This document shows positions 7,962 through 14,125 of a stretch of DNA of 14,192 bases, one piece after another. Within the stretch, counting starts at the first letter, position 1. Every line of letters starts with the position of its first letter. The position numbers and the translations under genes are program-made. Below the pieces are notes generated by a model. That model ran no database searches. It worked only from the letters and a program-made list of their open reading frames with translations, and was not told the DNA's origin. This DNA comes from Bremia lactucae. Taxonomy: Eukaryota > Oomycota > Peronosporomycetes > Peronosporales > Peronosporaceae. The stretch lies in assembly GCF_004359215.1 (NCBI RefSeq), contig NC_090612.1, positions 4,856,190 to 4,870,381 of the forward strand, read 5' to 3'.

Positions 7962-8930
7962 ATGAAGAATTTGTCGTTAACAACTCCCAAGACTGAGACA
8001 TATATACTTTTTCTTCATCTAGCCCACCTGTTAGGAAAAGGTAACCTCCTAAAATATTTGACCATTTTCAGCTTTGAAATTAACATCAGCGCTGAAATGC
8101 ATATCTGGCTATCGTATAATTTTTTTGCTGCAAGATCTGACCTAGCTAACATCAGAAAAGTTGAACTCATTTTCCATTCCTACAAAAGATGCGTAAAGTT
8201 CAACATCGAGTCATTTTTTTGAGACTACTATTTTACATTGATGAGCTGCTGGCATCCGTCCGTTCTCAGAAAATACTATTCCCGACCGATTATTGGTCAT
8301 GTACTCATATTTTGTGACGAAAGCGCAGATCTGCTTGACTTACCACTAGGGAGCAGATTATGCAAGAAACGTCTAGATTCTAGCGTTGACAGTTGAGTTA
8401 TCTACGAAATTAATCTCGAAGCGCTAAGAGATCAAGCGTAGAAGCTCTCCACTTGATCCGTTATTATTTTAGAAATTCACCATCTCGTTTATTTTCTTCG
8501 TAATTTGTTTTCACGAGTTCCTGAAGACTTATTTCCTAAGGATCTTGCGGACTATTTATGAAGCATTCTTCTTAGCTATCTTGAGCTGTGGTTCCGTAAC
8601 CACAGCGAGATCTTCTTCGATAGAATTTCTAGTCGATCTAGGATTTTTGGAATGTCTTATAAATGTCTTATATCGACAGGCGATTATACATTAAGGATGC
8701 TGCTCTCTAGGTGAGCATCTTTGTCCCGGTTCATTCTATTTATTCGAGTGAAAGACCATCGACGCTGATTTTGCACAGCCGCTGGAATCTAACTCCGAAG
8801 TGTTATTGGTGGTCGCACTGAAGTCTTCTGCAGTCGTACTAACGAAGGCACCATAAGCGAGGCCATCGCACTCCCTCGTAGTATAACTACACGTTTGTGA
8901 AAGCTGTAAGACATTCATCAGATGGTCATC
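7962..8930 (-). pseudogene. Protease-RT linker region of element 2
   Basis: This long stretch has no enzymatic domain. It aligns with the linker of element 1 (2546-3385) in inverted orientation. The frame at 8918-8736 gives TRECDGLAYGAFVSTTAEDF and LDSSGCAKS, parallel to SECDG...TAQDL...LDSTAV in element 1. Downstream, the bases around 8757-8560 match those around 2781-2930, and about 8410-8380 matches about 3135-3165. Between about 7965 and 8330 the match is weak, and the 86-codon plus-strand reading there (7962-8222) has no recognisable protein features. A tandem duplication of about 11 bases (AATGTCTTATA) lies at about 8650-8672. Confidence 0.45.
8585..8606. repeat. Perfect inverted repeat, 9-bp arms, 4-nt loop
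   Basis: GCTGTGGTT, CCGT, AACCACAGC, in the linker of element 2. The homologous site in element 1 (about 2905-2926) is only partly symmetric. Confidence 0.85.
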
Positions 8931-9243
8931 TAATGATCAAGAGGTGGGCATCGTATCGGATTGATGCTGCCAACATTGCAAGGCTCATATTTTCTAAATA
9001 ATATTTTTCCCAGAATGACATCCAATTTGTCAATAAAATTCAATGAAAGCATCATTGGACATTATATTTTTGCCCTACAGCGTGTAGCGGAATACGACTG
9101 TTGAGGTATGTCACGCTAAACAAATTTAAGCCTGCAATCTTCTAGCAATCGGCATCGATCGACGCCCAACAATCTACTAGGGAGCGAAATGAAAATCATT
9201 TGCACTTTAATTCTCATCACCGAGGGCAGTAACACACAATGAC
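8931..9243 (-). pseudogene. Protease C-terminal remnant of element 2
   Basis: Right to left on the minus strand, the nucleotides from about 9225 down align with 2210-2330 of element 1 (GTGATGAG, then the region around the active site, then GCAGGCT-AA-TT-GTT). The protein frame becomes readable as VVFRYTL (about 9090-9070, the H-Y-T-L-x-G-K strand), followed by NFIDKLDVILGK (about 9035-9000), RKYEPCNVGS (about 8995-8965) and RCPPLD. These match D-K-F-D-V-I-L-G-L-P-W...R-Y-E-P of the family. The catalytic D-S/C-G-A motif is not recognisable. The element stops at 9243, directly before the TGTAACG start of the element 3 LTR. Confidence 0.6.
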
Positions 9244-9531
9244 TGTAACGGGGTCACGTGTGACCGGTGTACAGACACACTAAGGATATTCTGACTTTGT
9301 CATAAAGTCGGGGTGTGTGTCAGTGCATCAATGAATATAGCTGGTTTACGGTTGTGACTCAGCTAGGTACGAATGACACGTGTCGGCGCCTCAAGTACGG
9401 AGTATTGATATTCAGTAAAACTAATTAGTTGCGTTTAGTATCCTCATTTATGACTTTAATTAGACTGCTAAAGATCTTAATATATAACAGTTTAGAACTT
9501 CCTCTGTAAGTTGTTGTGTTACCCTGTCACA
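9244..9531 (+). mobile_element. Probable 5' LTR of element 3
   Basis: It begins TGTAACGGGG and ends CCCTGTCACA, so the two ends are imperfect inverted repeats with TG...CA limits (288 bp). Features inside are a GGTCAC-GT-GTGACC hairpin (9252-9265), a nested hairpin (9274-9321), a perfect GACACGTGTC palindrome (9375-9384) and a TATATAA box at 9481-9487, suited to drive the element transcript. Gag starts about 65 bp downstream. No second LTR copy is visible in the window, so the boundaries rest on terminal symmetry and position only. I could not identify the primer-binding site. Confidence 0.6.
9274..9321. repeat. Nested hairpin inside the element 3 LTR
   Basis: The outer arms are GACACAC (9274-9280) and GTGTGTC (9315-9321). 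The inner arms are GACTTT (9293-9298) and AAAGTC (9304-9309) with loop GTCAT. Confidence 0.7.
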
Positions 9532-9597
9532 CCTGCAAATACTTGTAGTCAATCCCGCGGACAAATATTGAAACAATCTGGATTGCACTCAGGATGG

Positions 9598-10560
9598 ATG
9601 ACACTGAAGATTATATGCCTCTCAGACAGGACTATCCTCACCTTTTCAATGCCAAATGGGCGAGGCTTGAAAGGATGGCAAGCCTGTTTAGGGGAGGAGA
9701 CTTTTGTCGGATTCCCTTCCCTGACTGCCGACCAACAAAGAGCTCAAGTTGGGCGCTTCGAGCGTAACAAGTCCTCTCTCATTGCTTTTTCCTCAGAGAG
9801 CGGGACAGGAAGGAGGAACCGATCACGTGAGTTAGGCGGCACAGGGCGCCTCTTCGACGCCGGCGTCACATACGCCGCGTCCAGATATGTCGAAGCCTGT
9901 GAAGATTCGCATTCCCACGATGGACGGGAAGGAAGCGGATAGCTTGGTCTTCTGGATCCGGGAGATCAAGATTGCGCTGAGCGAAGGCATGATTCGCGAC
10001 GAGAGTTCTCAAGTGGCCGTTGTCCTTTCGAATCTGGTAGGTAGGGCAAGGGCATGGGCTATGGCAAAAGAGACATCTACCCCAAATACTTTGACTCGTG
10101 AGAGTTCATGGCTCAGGAGGTGCGAACAACGTTTCGGATTGCCAACGTGGCCTACCGTCATTGGTCGTTGCTCTTACGAAGCAAGCAAGGAAACCAATCC
10201 TTCCAAGACTATGTCATGGAGCTCCAAAATTTGGAGGCCGCCATGGCTGGGGCTCCGCTTTTAGATAAAGTAAAGGTTATGGTGTCAATGGACGGTGGCC
10301 GAGTCGGTCCTGTTCGCACTGAACTCTTTCGCCGCCAAGAGACTTCATTCCGCGAAGCTTTGACATAGCTTTGCCGGAAGACCACTGCACGAGATTGGCC
10401 CAGGGCCACGTTGGGTCGATGGAATTTGCCGAAGGCCCCACCTCAATGAAGATACCTTCGGCCGAACGGCGCATCAGCGCTGGGGAAATTCGAGGGCCGG
10501 TGGCCGCTGTTTGGGTGTAATGCGCTTGGGCATTATCGCAGAGCTGCCTTAAGAACCCAT
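9598..10560 (+). pseudogene. gag: gag remnant of element 3
   Basis: Gag builds the particle. ATG at 9598 opens MDDTEDYMPLRQDY. After a frame change, SLTADQQRAQVGRFERNKSS (about 9718-9777) gives the N-terminal helical part. A second shift near 9855 leads to MSKPVKIRIPTMDGKEADSL (from 9887) and FWIREIKIAL, then LSNLVGRARAWA, the start of the Retrotrans_gag capsid domain. Another shift near 10100 continues it as FMAQEVRTTFRIANVAYRHW, KQGNQSFQDYVMELQNLE and TELFRRQETSFREAL, up to a TAG near 10366. A CCHC knuckle, C-F-G-C-N-A-L-G-H-Y-R-R-x-C, is recognisable at 10507-10548 but is broken by single-base deletions. There are about four frameshifts in all. Confidence 0.75.
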
Positions 10561-10640
10561 GGAAGGTAGTCCATGGCAAGCCTGCTTCGACGAAGCGAAA
10601 TCTGGACGCAGTGAGCGCTGTAAAGTCGAGAAATGAAGTC

Positions 10641-10670
10641 TCCCAGTAGGCGCGTAACGTCCTACTGGGA
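10641..10670. repeat. Perfect inverted repeat, 10-bp arms, 10-nt loop
   Basis: TCCCAGTAGG, ten bases, CCTACTGGGA, between the gag knuckle and protease of element 3. Confidence 0.8.
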
Positions 10671-10689
10671 AATCACTCGCTCTCAAGAA

Positions 10690-11215
10690 AAGATGAAGGT
10701 TGCCTCCTTCTCTTCCTGGAGAACAAGTCCCGGGGACAACACTGTTATGTTTGTCTGGGGCCACAGTGCGGTCAAACTTGGTGGTAGTTACCGATAAGGT
10801 GAAGGGGTACGAAGACCCCATGACGGTCTTGATTGACTCGGGCGCGTCATATAACTTCGCGACTAAGGAAACGTTAGAAATGTATCAAGCGTTGTACGCC
10901 AAGGCTATACAAGACTCGAAGAGCAACAGCAAAGTGTCCATTCGCCTAGCGACAGGATTGATCGTATCGTCGGTCGTAAGGTGTTGTTACCCTTAATAAT
11001 CAAATTCGAGGAGTTTGATTCTAAAAAAACGTTCATCGTCTTTGACATGGACGATCGGTATGATCTCATCCTTGGGATGCCATGGCCTTTTGAAGGATAA
11101 GCCATGGATCGACTGGCGCAGTCGCACCTTGGGTGCAAACTCATGGAACGAGGCTTGGTGGGTAATCTCCCCTCCTCGTCACGCAATGGATCTGTGTACG
11201 AACATCGCATTCCAC
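10690..11215 (+). pseudogene. Aspartic protease remnant of element 3
   Basis: The open reading 10700-10996 gives TTLLCLSGATVRSNLVVVTD, KVKGYEDPM and VLIDSGASYNFATKETLE, with the catalytic Asp codon at 10835-10837 and the D-S-G-A signature intact. KVSIRLATG (about 10930-10960) follows. The frame then breaks near 10965. In the next frame KFEEFDSK-type sequence (about 11003-11030) and TFIVFDMDDRYDLILGMPW (about 11030-11085) complete the retropepsin fold, and WIDWRSRTLGA (about 11105-11140) gives the C-terminal strand. This is the least damaged enzyme domain of the window, with an intact active site and about two frameshifts. Confidence 0.78.
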
Positions 11216-12130
11216 GCTCGGAATGCCTCTTGCCGGTTCGGCGGAGGTGGTGCATGAAGAAGGCCGTCTAGTGTCGACTAGGGCCTTTGTAGGTGTTGAG
11301 GCTGGGTCAGCCGCCACAACGGAAGTCGCAATCGAGGGTGGTTGCAAAAGAGGTAGTGCTGCGGTCACTATTTCTCAAGAAGGCGATGCCGCTCGGCGGC
11401 ACGTTAGTGAAGGAGATGCGTATCCTCCATCATTGGAAGACGTAGTCGAGGTTGCGCAAGCGGTAATGCTGTGGCCACTACCGTTCAAGAAGGCGTTGTC
11501 GTTGTGCGACGGGAACGTGAAGACGATGACCCACTCCTTCACAAGAAGTCGCAGTCGTTGGATGACGCATAAAGGGTGATGAGGCTAGGTAAGTCTCCAC
11601 CCAGGAAGACACAGTCGCTGGGCGACGCGCACGTGACAAAGTCGTTGGACGACGCGTAAAGGGTGGTGATGCTGAGTCAGTCTCCACCCAGGAAGACGCA
11701 GTCGCTGGACGACGCGCACGTGTCAAAGATGGGTTCCCTTTGTCACAGAGAATCGCAGTTGTTCGACGTGTACAAGGCTGTGAGACTGGCTCAAATCCCG
11801 CACAAGAAGGCGTAAGAGCACGGCGATACGCACAAGATGGAGCTGATTCAGCTCCTGAATTCAGGATCATAGTCGCGGATCGACATGACATGGACGGGAT
11901 TGCGGTGGAACCGCTTCCTAAGCTCGATGAGATGTATGAGCTTGTGGAGATATCCTAAAGGGAATTCCTAGCGAGATGTGGTCATCATACGTCGGAAAGC
12001 GATGTCTGTGGACTTAAACACCTCTTCGGTCACGGACCCGGAGGTATTCGACGAGGAGTGCGAGGCTAATCGTCAGAAAATATACGGCTCGGTCATCCTG
12101 AAGAGATCACGGGATCCATTTTATCCTCAG
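11216..12130 (+). pseudogene. Repeat-rich linker between protease and RT of element 3
   Basis: No enzymatic domain is seen. The 11223-11579 reading is rich in Ala, Glu, Val and Gly (VEAGSAATTEVAIEGG, SQEGDAARRHVSEGDA). A later piece (11740-11958) ends in EPLPKLDEMYELVEIS, and downstream there is an acidic stretch before RT. Units of the type QEG/D-A-V-A-G-R-R recur through 11370-11810, the clearest being two 87-bp copies (11555-11728). The region probably encoded a flexible spacer of the polyprotein. Stops (TGA and TAA in the first 87-bp copy) and frame changes break it. Confidence 0.5.
11555..11728 (+). repeat. Two 87-bp tandem repeats
   Basis: Copy 1 is 11555-11641 and copy 2 is 11642-11728. 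By eye they differ at about 10 of 87 positions. The period is 29 codons, so repeat gain or loss keeps the frame. In the frame that is open through copy 2, the unit reads VVGRRVKGGDAES then VSTQEDAVAGRRARVK. Copy 1 has two stops in that frame. Shorter, more diverged half-units (AAGAAGGCG-T...GACGGGAACGTGAAG) precede it. Confidence 0.8.
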
Positions 12131-12895
12131 TTGAAGGAATTGCGGATGTGGTCTCGGTAGACCCTCCCTCAGTGTTACCTTCGCATCGAGGTGTACGCCA
12201 CGAGATTCATCTGGAGTTAAAAACAAAGTACTGTACGACGCGCTAATTGCCATTGCCAAGACGCAAGTGGACGCTATTGTCGCATTCTTTGCAGAAAAGC
12301 ACGCAGCAGGCCTAGTCCGAGAGGCGAAGTCGCCACACTCGTTGCCGACGTTTTGTGTGCGTAAACCTAATGGAAAATGGCGCATTATTCATGCTACTAA
12401 AAAGCTGAACGCAGTTCCAATTCCGGCATCAACGTCAATTCTTCGGAAGGATGTGTTGCAGAACAACATGGCCGGATGCAGTATGTTTAGCGCTCTCGAC
12501 ATGGTCGACCGCTATTACTAACTACTCATGATAGAATCAGATTTTCCTCTCATAGAAGGGACTTCTCCCAGTGGGAGGTTGTGGGAATGATTAGTCATGC
12601 CTTAGGGGCTTTCCAACTCACCAGCTACGTTTAATATGCTGGTTGTGCAACTCTTTCGGCCGATGCGGCACTTCGGCCAGACGTATTTCGACGATATATT
12701 TGTTCACAGCAAGGCGGAAGGGGGTAAAACGGATGTTCAGGTGCATATCGAGCACCTTCGAGCGGTGTTCATGTGTATGAGCGAGAATCGACTTTTCGCG
12801 AACATCAACAATTGCCTCTTTGGGGCGCAAGGGATTCCCTTTTGGGATATTTCGTTAAGAAGGGTGGAATCCGTGCGAATCCAGAGAAGATAATT
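12130..12895 (+). pseudogene. pol: Reverse transcriptase remnant of element 3
   Basis: DPPSVLPSHRGVRHEIHLE (12160-12215) gives the N-terminal region. After a shift, IVAFFAEKHAAGLVREAKS (about 12275-12330), PHSLPTFCVRKPNGKWRII (about 12334-12390, motif 1/2), NAVPIPAS, RKDVLQNNMAG and SMFSALDMVDRYY (about 12480-12520, motif A with Asp) follow in one frame. The reading then continues in the same frame through TAA (about 12519), TGA and TAG to PATFNML, LFRPMRHFGQ and YFDDIFVHSKAEGGKTDVQV (YFDD at 12684-12695). ENRLFANINNCLFGAQGIPF (about 12785-12840) and, after a frame slip, KGGIRANPEKI end it. The catalytic aspartates remain. The three stops look like CAA to TAA, TGG to TGA and CAG to TAG. Confidence 0.85.
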
Positions 12896-12944
12896 TACGC
12901 AAATGTTAAGATCTCGCGAACTATTCGCACACGCCACAGTTATC

Positions 12945-13480
12945 CCATCATATGACGAAGGTCATTAGCCGAGAGAGCAGCAGACCCCTCACTTGGTGGA
13001 TGGCCGGTCGTCCCTGGAGGGTTCACAGGGGGCCCCGAAGGGTACGACGGATGACCCAAGGGGTAAGCGGACTGACGCGAGGGAGGTGCAGGAGGCTGCG
13101 TTACGCTCGCAAGGTGGCGCCTAAGGATCTCCACCCGATCAAGCAATGAAGCCAGCAAACGCTGATGGTCATTCAAGTCCTTGTTCATCGTCGCAGTCAA
13201 ATACCCGATCTGGTCGTCGAGCTGAGTCGCAAGCTATTTCAATGCCGTTGATGGCTCTGTGATTCCTCACAATGTTTCACACGACGATCATACGCATGCA
13301 TGATCATGGTTCTTGAGGACGCAAACATGATCCCTCAAGGCAGATAGGTCATCTCAAAAAGCCGCCAAGCGATCCTGGCAGGAAGCCAGTGAGTTCTGAA
13401 GGGGTCGTAACTCCCCTGACAAACGCGAAGAGCCCTGGTGGTATGATTCGTCCTTCCTCAACCCTTGTTGGGTCACGACG
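12945..13480 (-). pseudogene. Probable gag-like fragment: coiled coil plus proline-rich tail
   Basis: On the minus strand one frame (about 13470-13300) reads QQGLRKDESYHQG, LSGELRPLQNSLASCQDRLA and DDLSALRDHVCVLKNHDHAC, with leucines in heptad-like spacing. After a break, LATQLDDQIGYLTATMNKDL and NDHQRLLASLLDRVEILRRH (about 13235-13105) continue the coiled-coil pattern. A proline-rich tail follows (PPAPPSRQSAYPLG..., about 13095-13000), ending SALSANDLRHMMG-like with a stop near 12943. Long coiled coils followed by Pro-rich linkers occur in some oomycete retrotransposon gags, but I cannot assign the family, and no capsid domain or knuckle is present. It lies between the truncated RT of element 3 and an orphan chromodomain, on the opposite strand. 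Confidence 0.38.
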
Positions 13481-13509
13481 GCGAGCGATAGTACTATGTG
13501 TAAAAGTTG

Positions 13510-13640
13510 GTCGTGACGGCAGGAGTTATTGGTAAAGTGACGTGGCCTTCCGAAGGTCCATTTTACGTGGGAGCCGGACGACCGCCTCGTGGAGAACTGC
13601 GCGAACCTCGTTAATGCTTATAGGCGTTTCCACTCAATCA
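13510..13640 (+). pseudogene. Orphan chromodomain fragment of a Gypsy element
   Basis: The plus-strand frame at about 13513-13620 reads RQELLVK-stop-RGLPKVHFTW and EPDDRLVENCANLVNAYRR. This matches the second half of a Gypsy chromodomain (L-V-K-W-x-G-L-P...T-W-E-P...L...C..L...Y). The stop is TGA where the family has TGG. Nothing of the preceding integrase is found next to it: the bases before 13500 carry the opposite-strand gag-like reading. It could be the remote 3' end of element 3 after loss of RNase H and integrase, or of another element. The Copia-type LTR starts 43 bp further on. Confidence 0.6.
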
Positions 13641-13753
13641 GTTCCCGCTAACTTGGCCTAGAAAGCTCTTCAAGTCGATGTCTGTTGATTTACGTTAACG
13701 CTATGAGCTTGAAGATGGGCTTACGGTCGAGATTGCAAACCGGAAAGTAAGTT

Positions 13754-13760
13754 ATATTTT
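13754..13760. repeat. Candidate 7-bp target-site duplication, left copy
   Basis: ATATTTT here matches 14021-14027, exactly bordering the SINE. The motif is AT-rich, so the match alone is weak; its position is what counts. Confidence 0.5.
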
Positions 13761-13764
13761 GAGT

Positions 13765-13832
13765 TTAACTTTATCCTACCGTAAGCTTTATCCTACCGTT
13801 AACTTTATCCTATCGTTAATTATTTCCTATCG
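13765..13832 (-). repeat. Four 17-bp tandem repeats forming the SINE tail
   Basis: Units on the plus strand are 13765-13781 (TTAACTTTATCCTACCG), 13782-13798, 13799-13815 and 13816-13832. Units 1-3 differ at one or two positions. Unit 4, next to the SINE body, is the most diverged (TTAATTATTTCCTATCG). On the SINE strand the unit is CGGTAGGATAAAGTTAA. Confidence 0.9.
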
Positions 13833-13956
13833 TTTGCTGCGCCCCCTTTCCCAGATATGTGGACTACCATAAAATGGGGGACGTCACTGTCTGGCGGTAC
13901 AGTGCTGGTGAACCCCAAACACCAGTTCCCGAAGGTTTTACTTTTTGTCGTTACCG

Positions 13957-13967
13957 GGTATCGAACC
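13957..13967 (-). promoter_or_regulatory. RNA polymerase III B box of the SINE
   Basis: The minus strand reads GGTTCGATACC, a full match to the B-box consensus. It lies 32 bp downstream of the A box and would be bound by TFIIIC if the element is transcribed. Confidence 0.75.
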
Positions 13968-13999
13968 GGTGACCAGTGGGTCGCACCGCCATGCCTTAC

Positions 14000-14011
14000 C
14001 CGACTGAGCCA
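14000..14011 (-). promoter_or_regulatory. RNA polymerase III A box of the SINE
   Basis: The minus strand reads TGGCTCAGTCGG, close to the A-box consensus TRGCNNAGYNGG, at the tRNA-like distance from the SINE start. Confidence 0.7.
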
Positions 14012-14020
14012 CAACACACG

Positions 14021-14027
14021 ATATTTT
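14021..14027. repeat. Candidate 7-bp target-site duplication, right copy
   Basis: ATATTTT, identical to 13754-13760, directly at the SINE head. Confidence 0.5.
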
Positions 14028-14125
14028 CCACACTCAACTTCTTCGTGTTATTCTTGTAATTTGATCCCGTATAAACGCATATGCATAAAGTGCAACACTT
14101 TCGATGAATACATCAATCTTCAACA

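Larger units (their letters stand above)
6042..9243 (-). mobile_element. Element 2: inverted, truncated copy of the element 1 family
   Basis: On the minus strand the order from right to left is protease, linker, RT, RNase H tail, zinc-binding integrase domain and integrase core. Protein motifs and nucleotide blocks match element 1. One identical 20-base run covers the YKDLIEF codons (3386-3405 plus strand, 7942-7961 minus strand). Both ends are truncated: the left end lies inside integrase and the right end inside the protease, where the LTR of element 3 begins at 9244. No gag, LTR or chromodomain belonging to it is visible. Divergence from element 1 is heavy (33 of 42 bases match over the ANRILEDILREYVH region), so the two copies are old or from different subfamilies. 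Confidence 0.75.
9244..12895 (+). mobile_element. Element 3: Ty3/Gypsy relic of a different family
   Basis: This plus-strand element has a 5' LTR, gag, protease, a repeat-containing linker and RT. It ends just after the RT palm (GGIRANPEKI near 12890), so RNase H, integrase and the 3' LTR are missing here. Its protease (VLIDSGASYNF), gag (FWIREIKIAL) and linker differ from those of element 1. The reading frames are longer and the GC content is higher than in elements 1 and 2, so it is the younger insertion. Its LTR begins exactly at the broken end of element 2. Confidence 0.8.
13761..14020 (-). mobile_element. tRNA-derived SINE (260 bp) inside a Copia-type LTR
   Basis: Read on the minus strand from 14020, the head carries a pol III A box, TGGCTCAGTCGG (14011-14000), about 10 bases from the start, and a B box, GGTTCGATACC (13967-13957), matching the consensus GGTTCGANNCC. 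The spacing is that of a tRNA. The head does not fold as a true tRNA: the anticodon stem fails and the T loop has eight bases. An unrelated body follows (about 13950-13833) with a CACTGT/ACAGTG hairpin near 13885-13905. It ends in four tandem 17-bp units (13832-13765). The insertion is flanked by ATATTTT on both sides. SINEs make no protein and borrow a LINE enzyme for movement. tRNA-derived SINEs are known in Phytophthora; I cannot say whether this family has been named. Confidence 0.68.
13683..14125 (-). mobile_element. Probable Copia-type 3' LTR (minus strand) with nested SINE
   Basis: The segment is bounded by TGTTG (13683-13687) and CAACA (14121-14125), a 5-bp terminal inverted repeat with TG...CA. 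Just outside the right end, on the minus strand, lies the purine run AAGGGAGAG (14134-14126), which fits a polypurine tract and therefore a 3' LTR read leftward. Without the nested SINE and one target-duplication copy the LTR would be 176 bp, short as is common for Copia elements. The partner LTR is outside the window, so identity between the two LTRs cannot be tested. Copia rather than Gypsy is an inference from LTR size and the short protein tail upstream. Confidence 0.5.

Noticed and set aside
7962..8222. 86-codon plus-strand reading
   Set aside because: It lies opposite the linker of element 2, has no recognisable motif, and is not shared with the homologous region of element 1.
10277..10821. 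Minus-strand readings opposite gag and protease of element 3
   Set aside because: They are shadows of the GC-rich plus-strand gag and protease frames, which carry the recognisable motifs.
11555..11728. CRISPR array or satellite DNA
   Set aside because: There are only two 87-bp units without unique spacers, inside a retrotransposon polyprotein.
11478..11891. 137-codon minus-strand reading rich in Arg, Thr and Ser
   Set aside because: It mirrors the 87-bp tandem repeat region of the linker. Its length comes from the repeat composition, and the plus strand holds the protein family context.
12952..13149. Arg-rich plus-strand reading
   Set aside because: It is opposite the coiled-coil and proline-rich minus-strand reading, which has a coherent heptad pattern. 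The Arg content mirrors Pro codons on the other strand.
13951..14017. A functional tRNA gene on the minus strand
   Set aside because: A and B boxes are good, but the anticodon stem does not pair, the T loop has eight bases and the acceptor stem has a mismatch. A body and tandem tail follow directly, so a SINE head explains it better.
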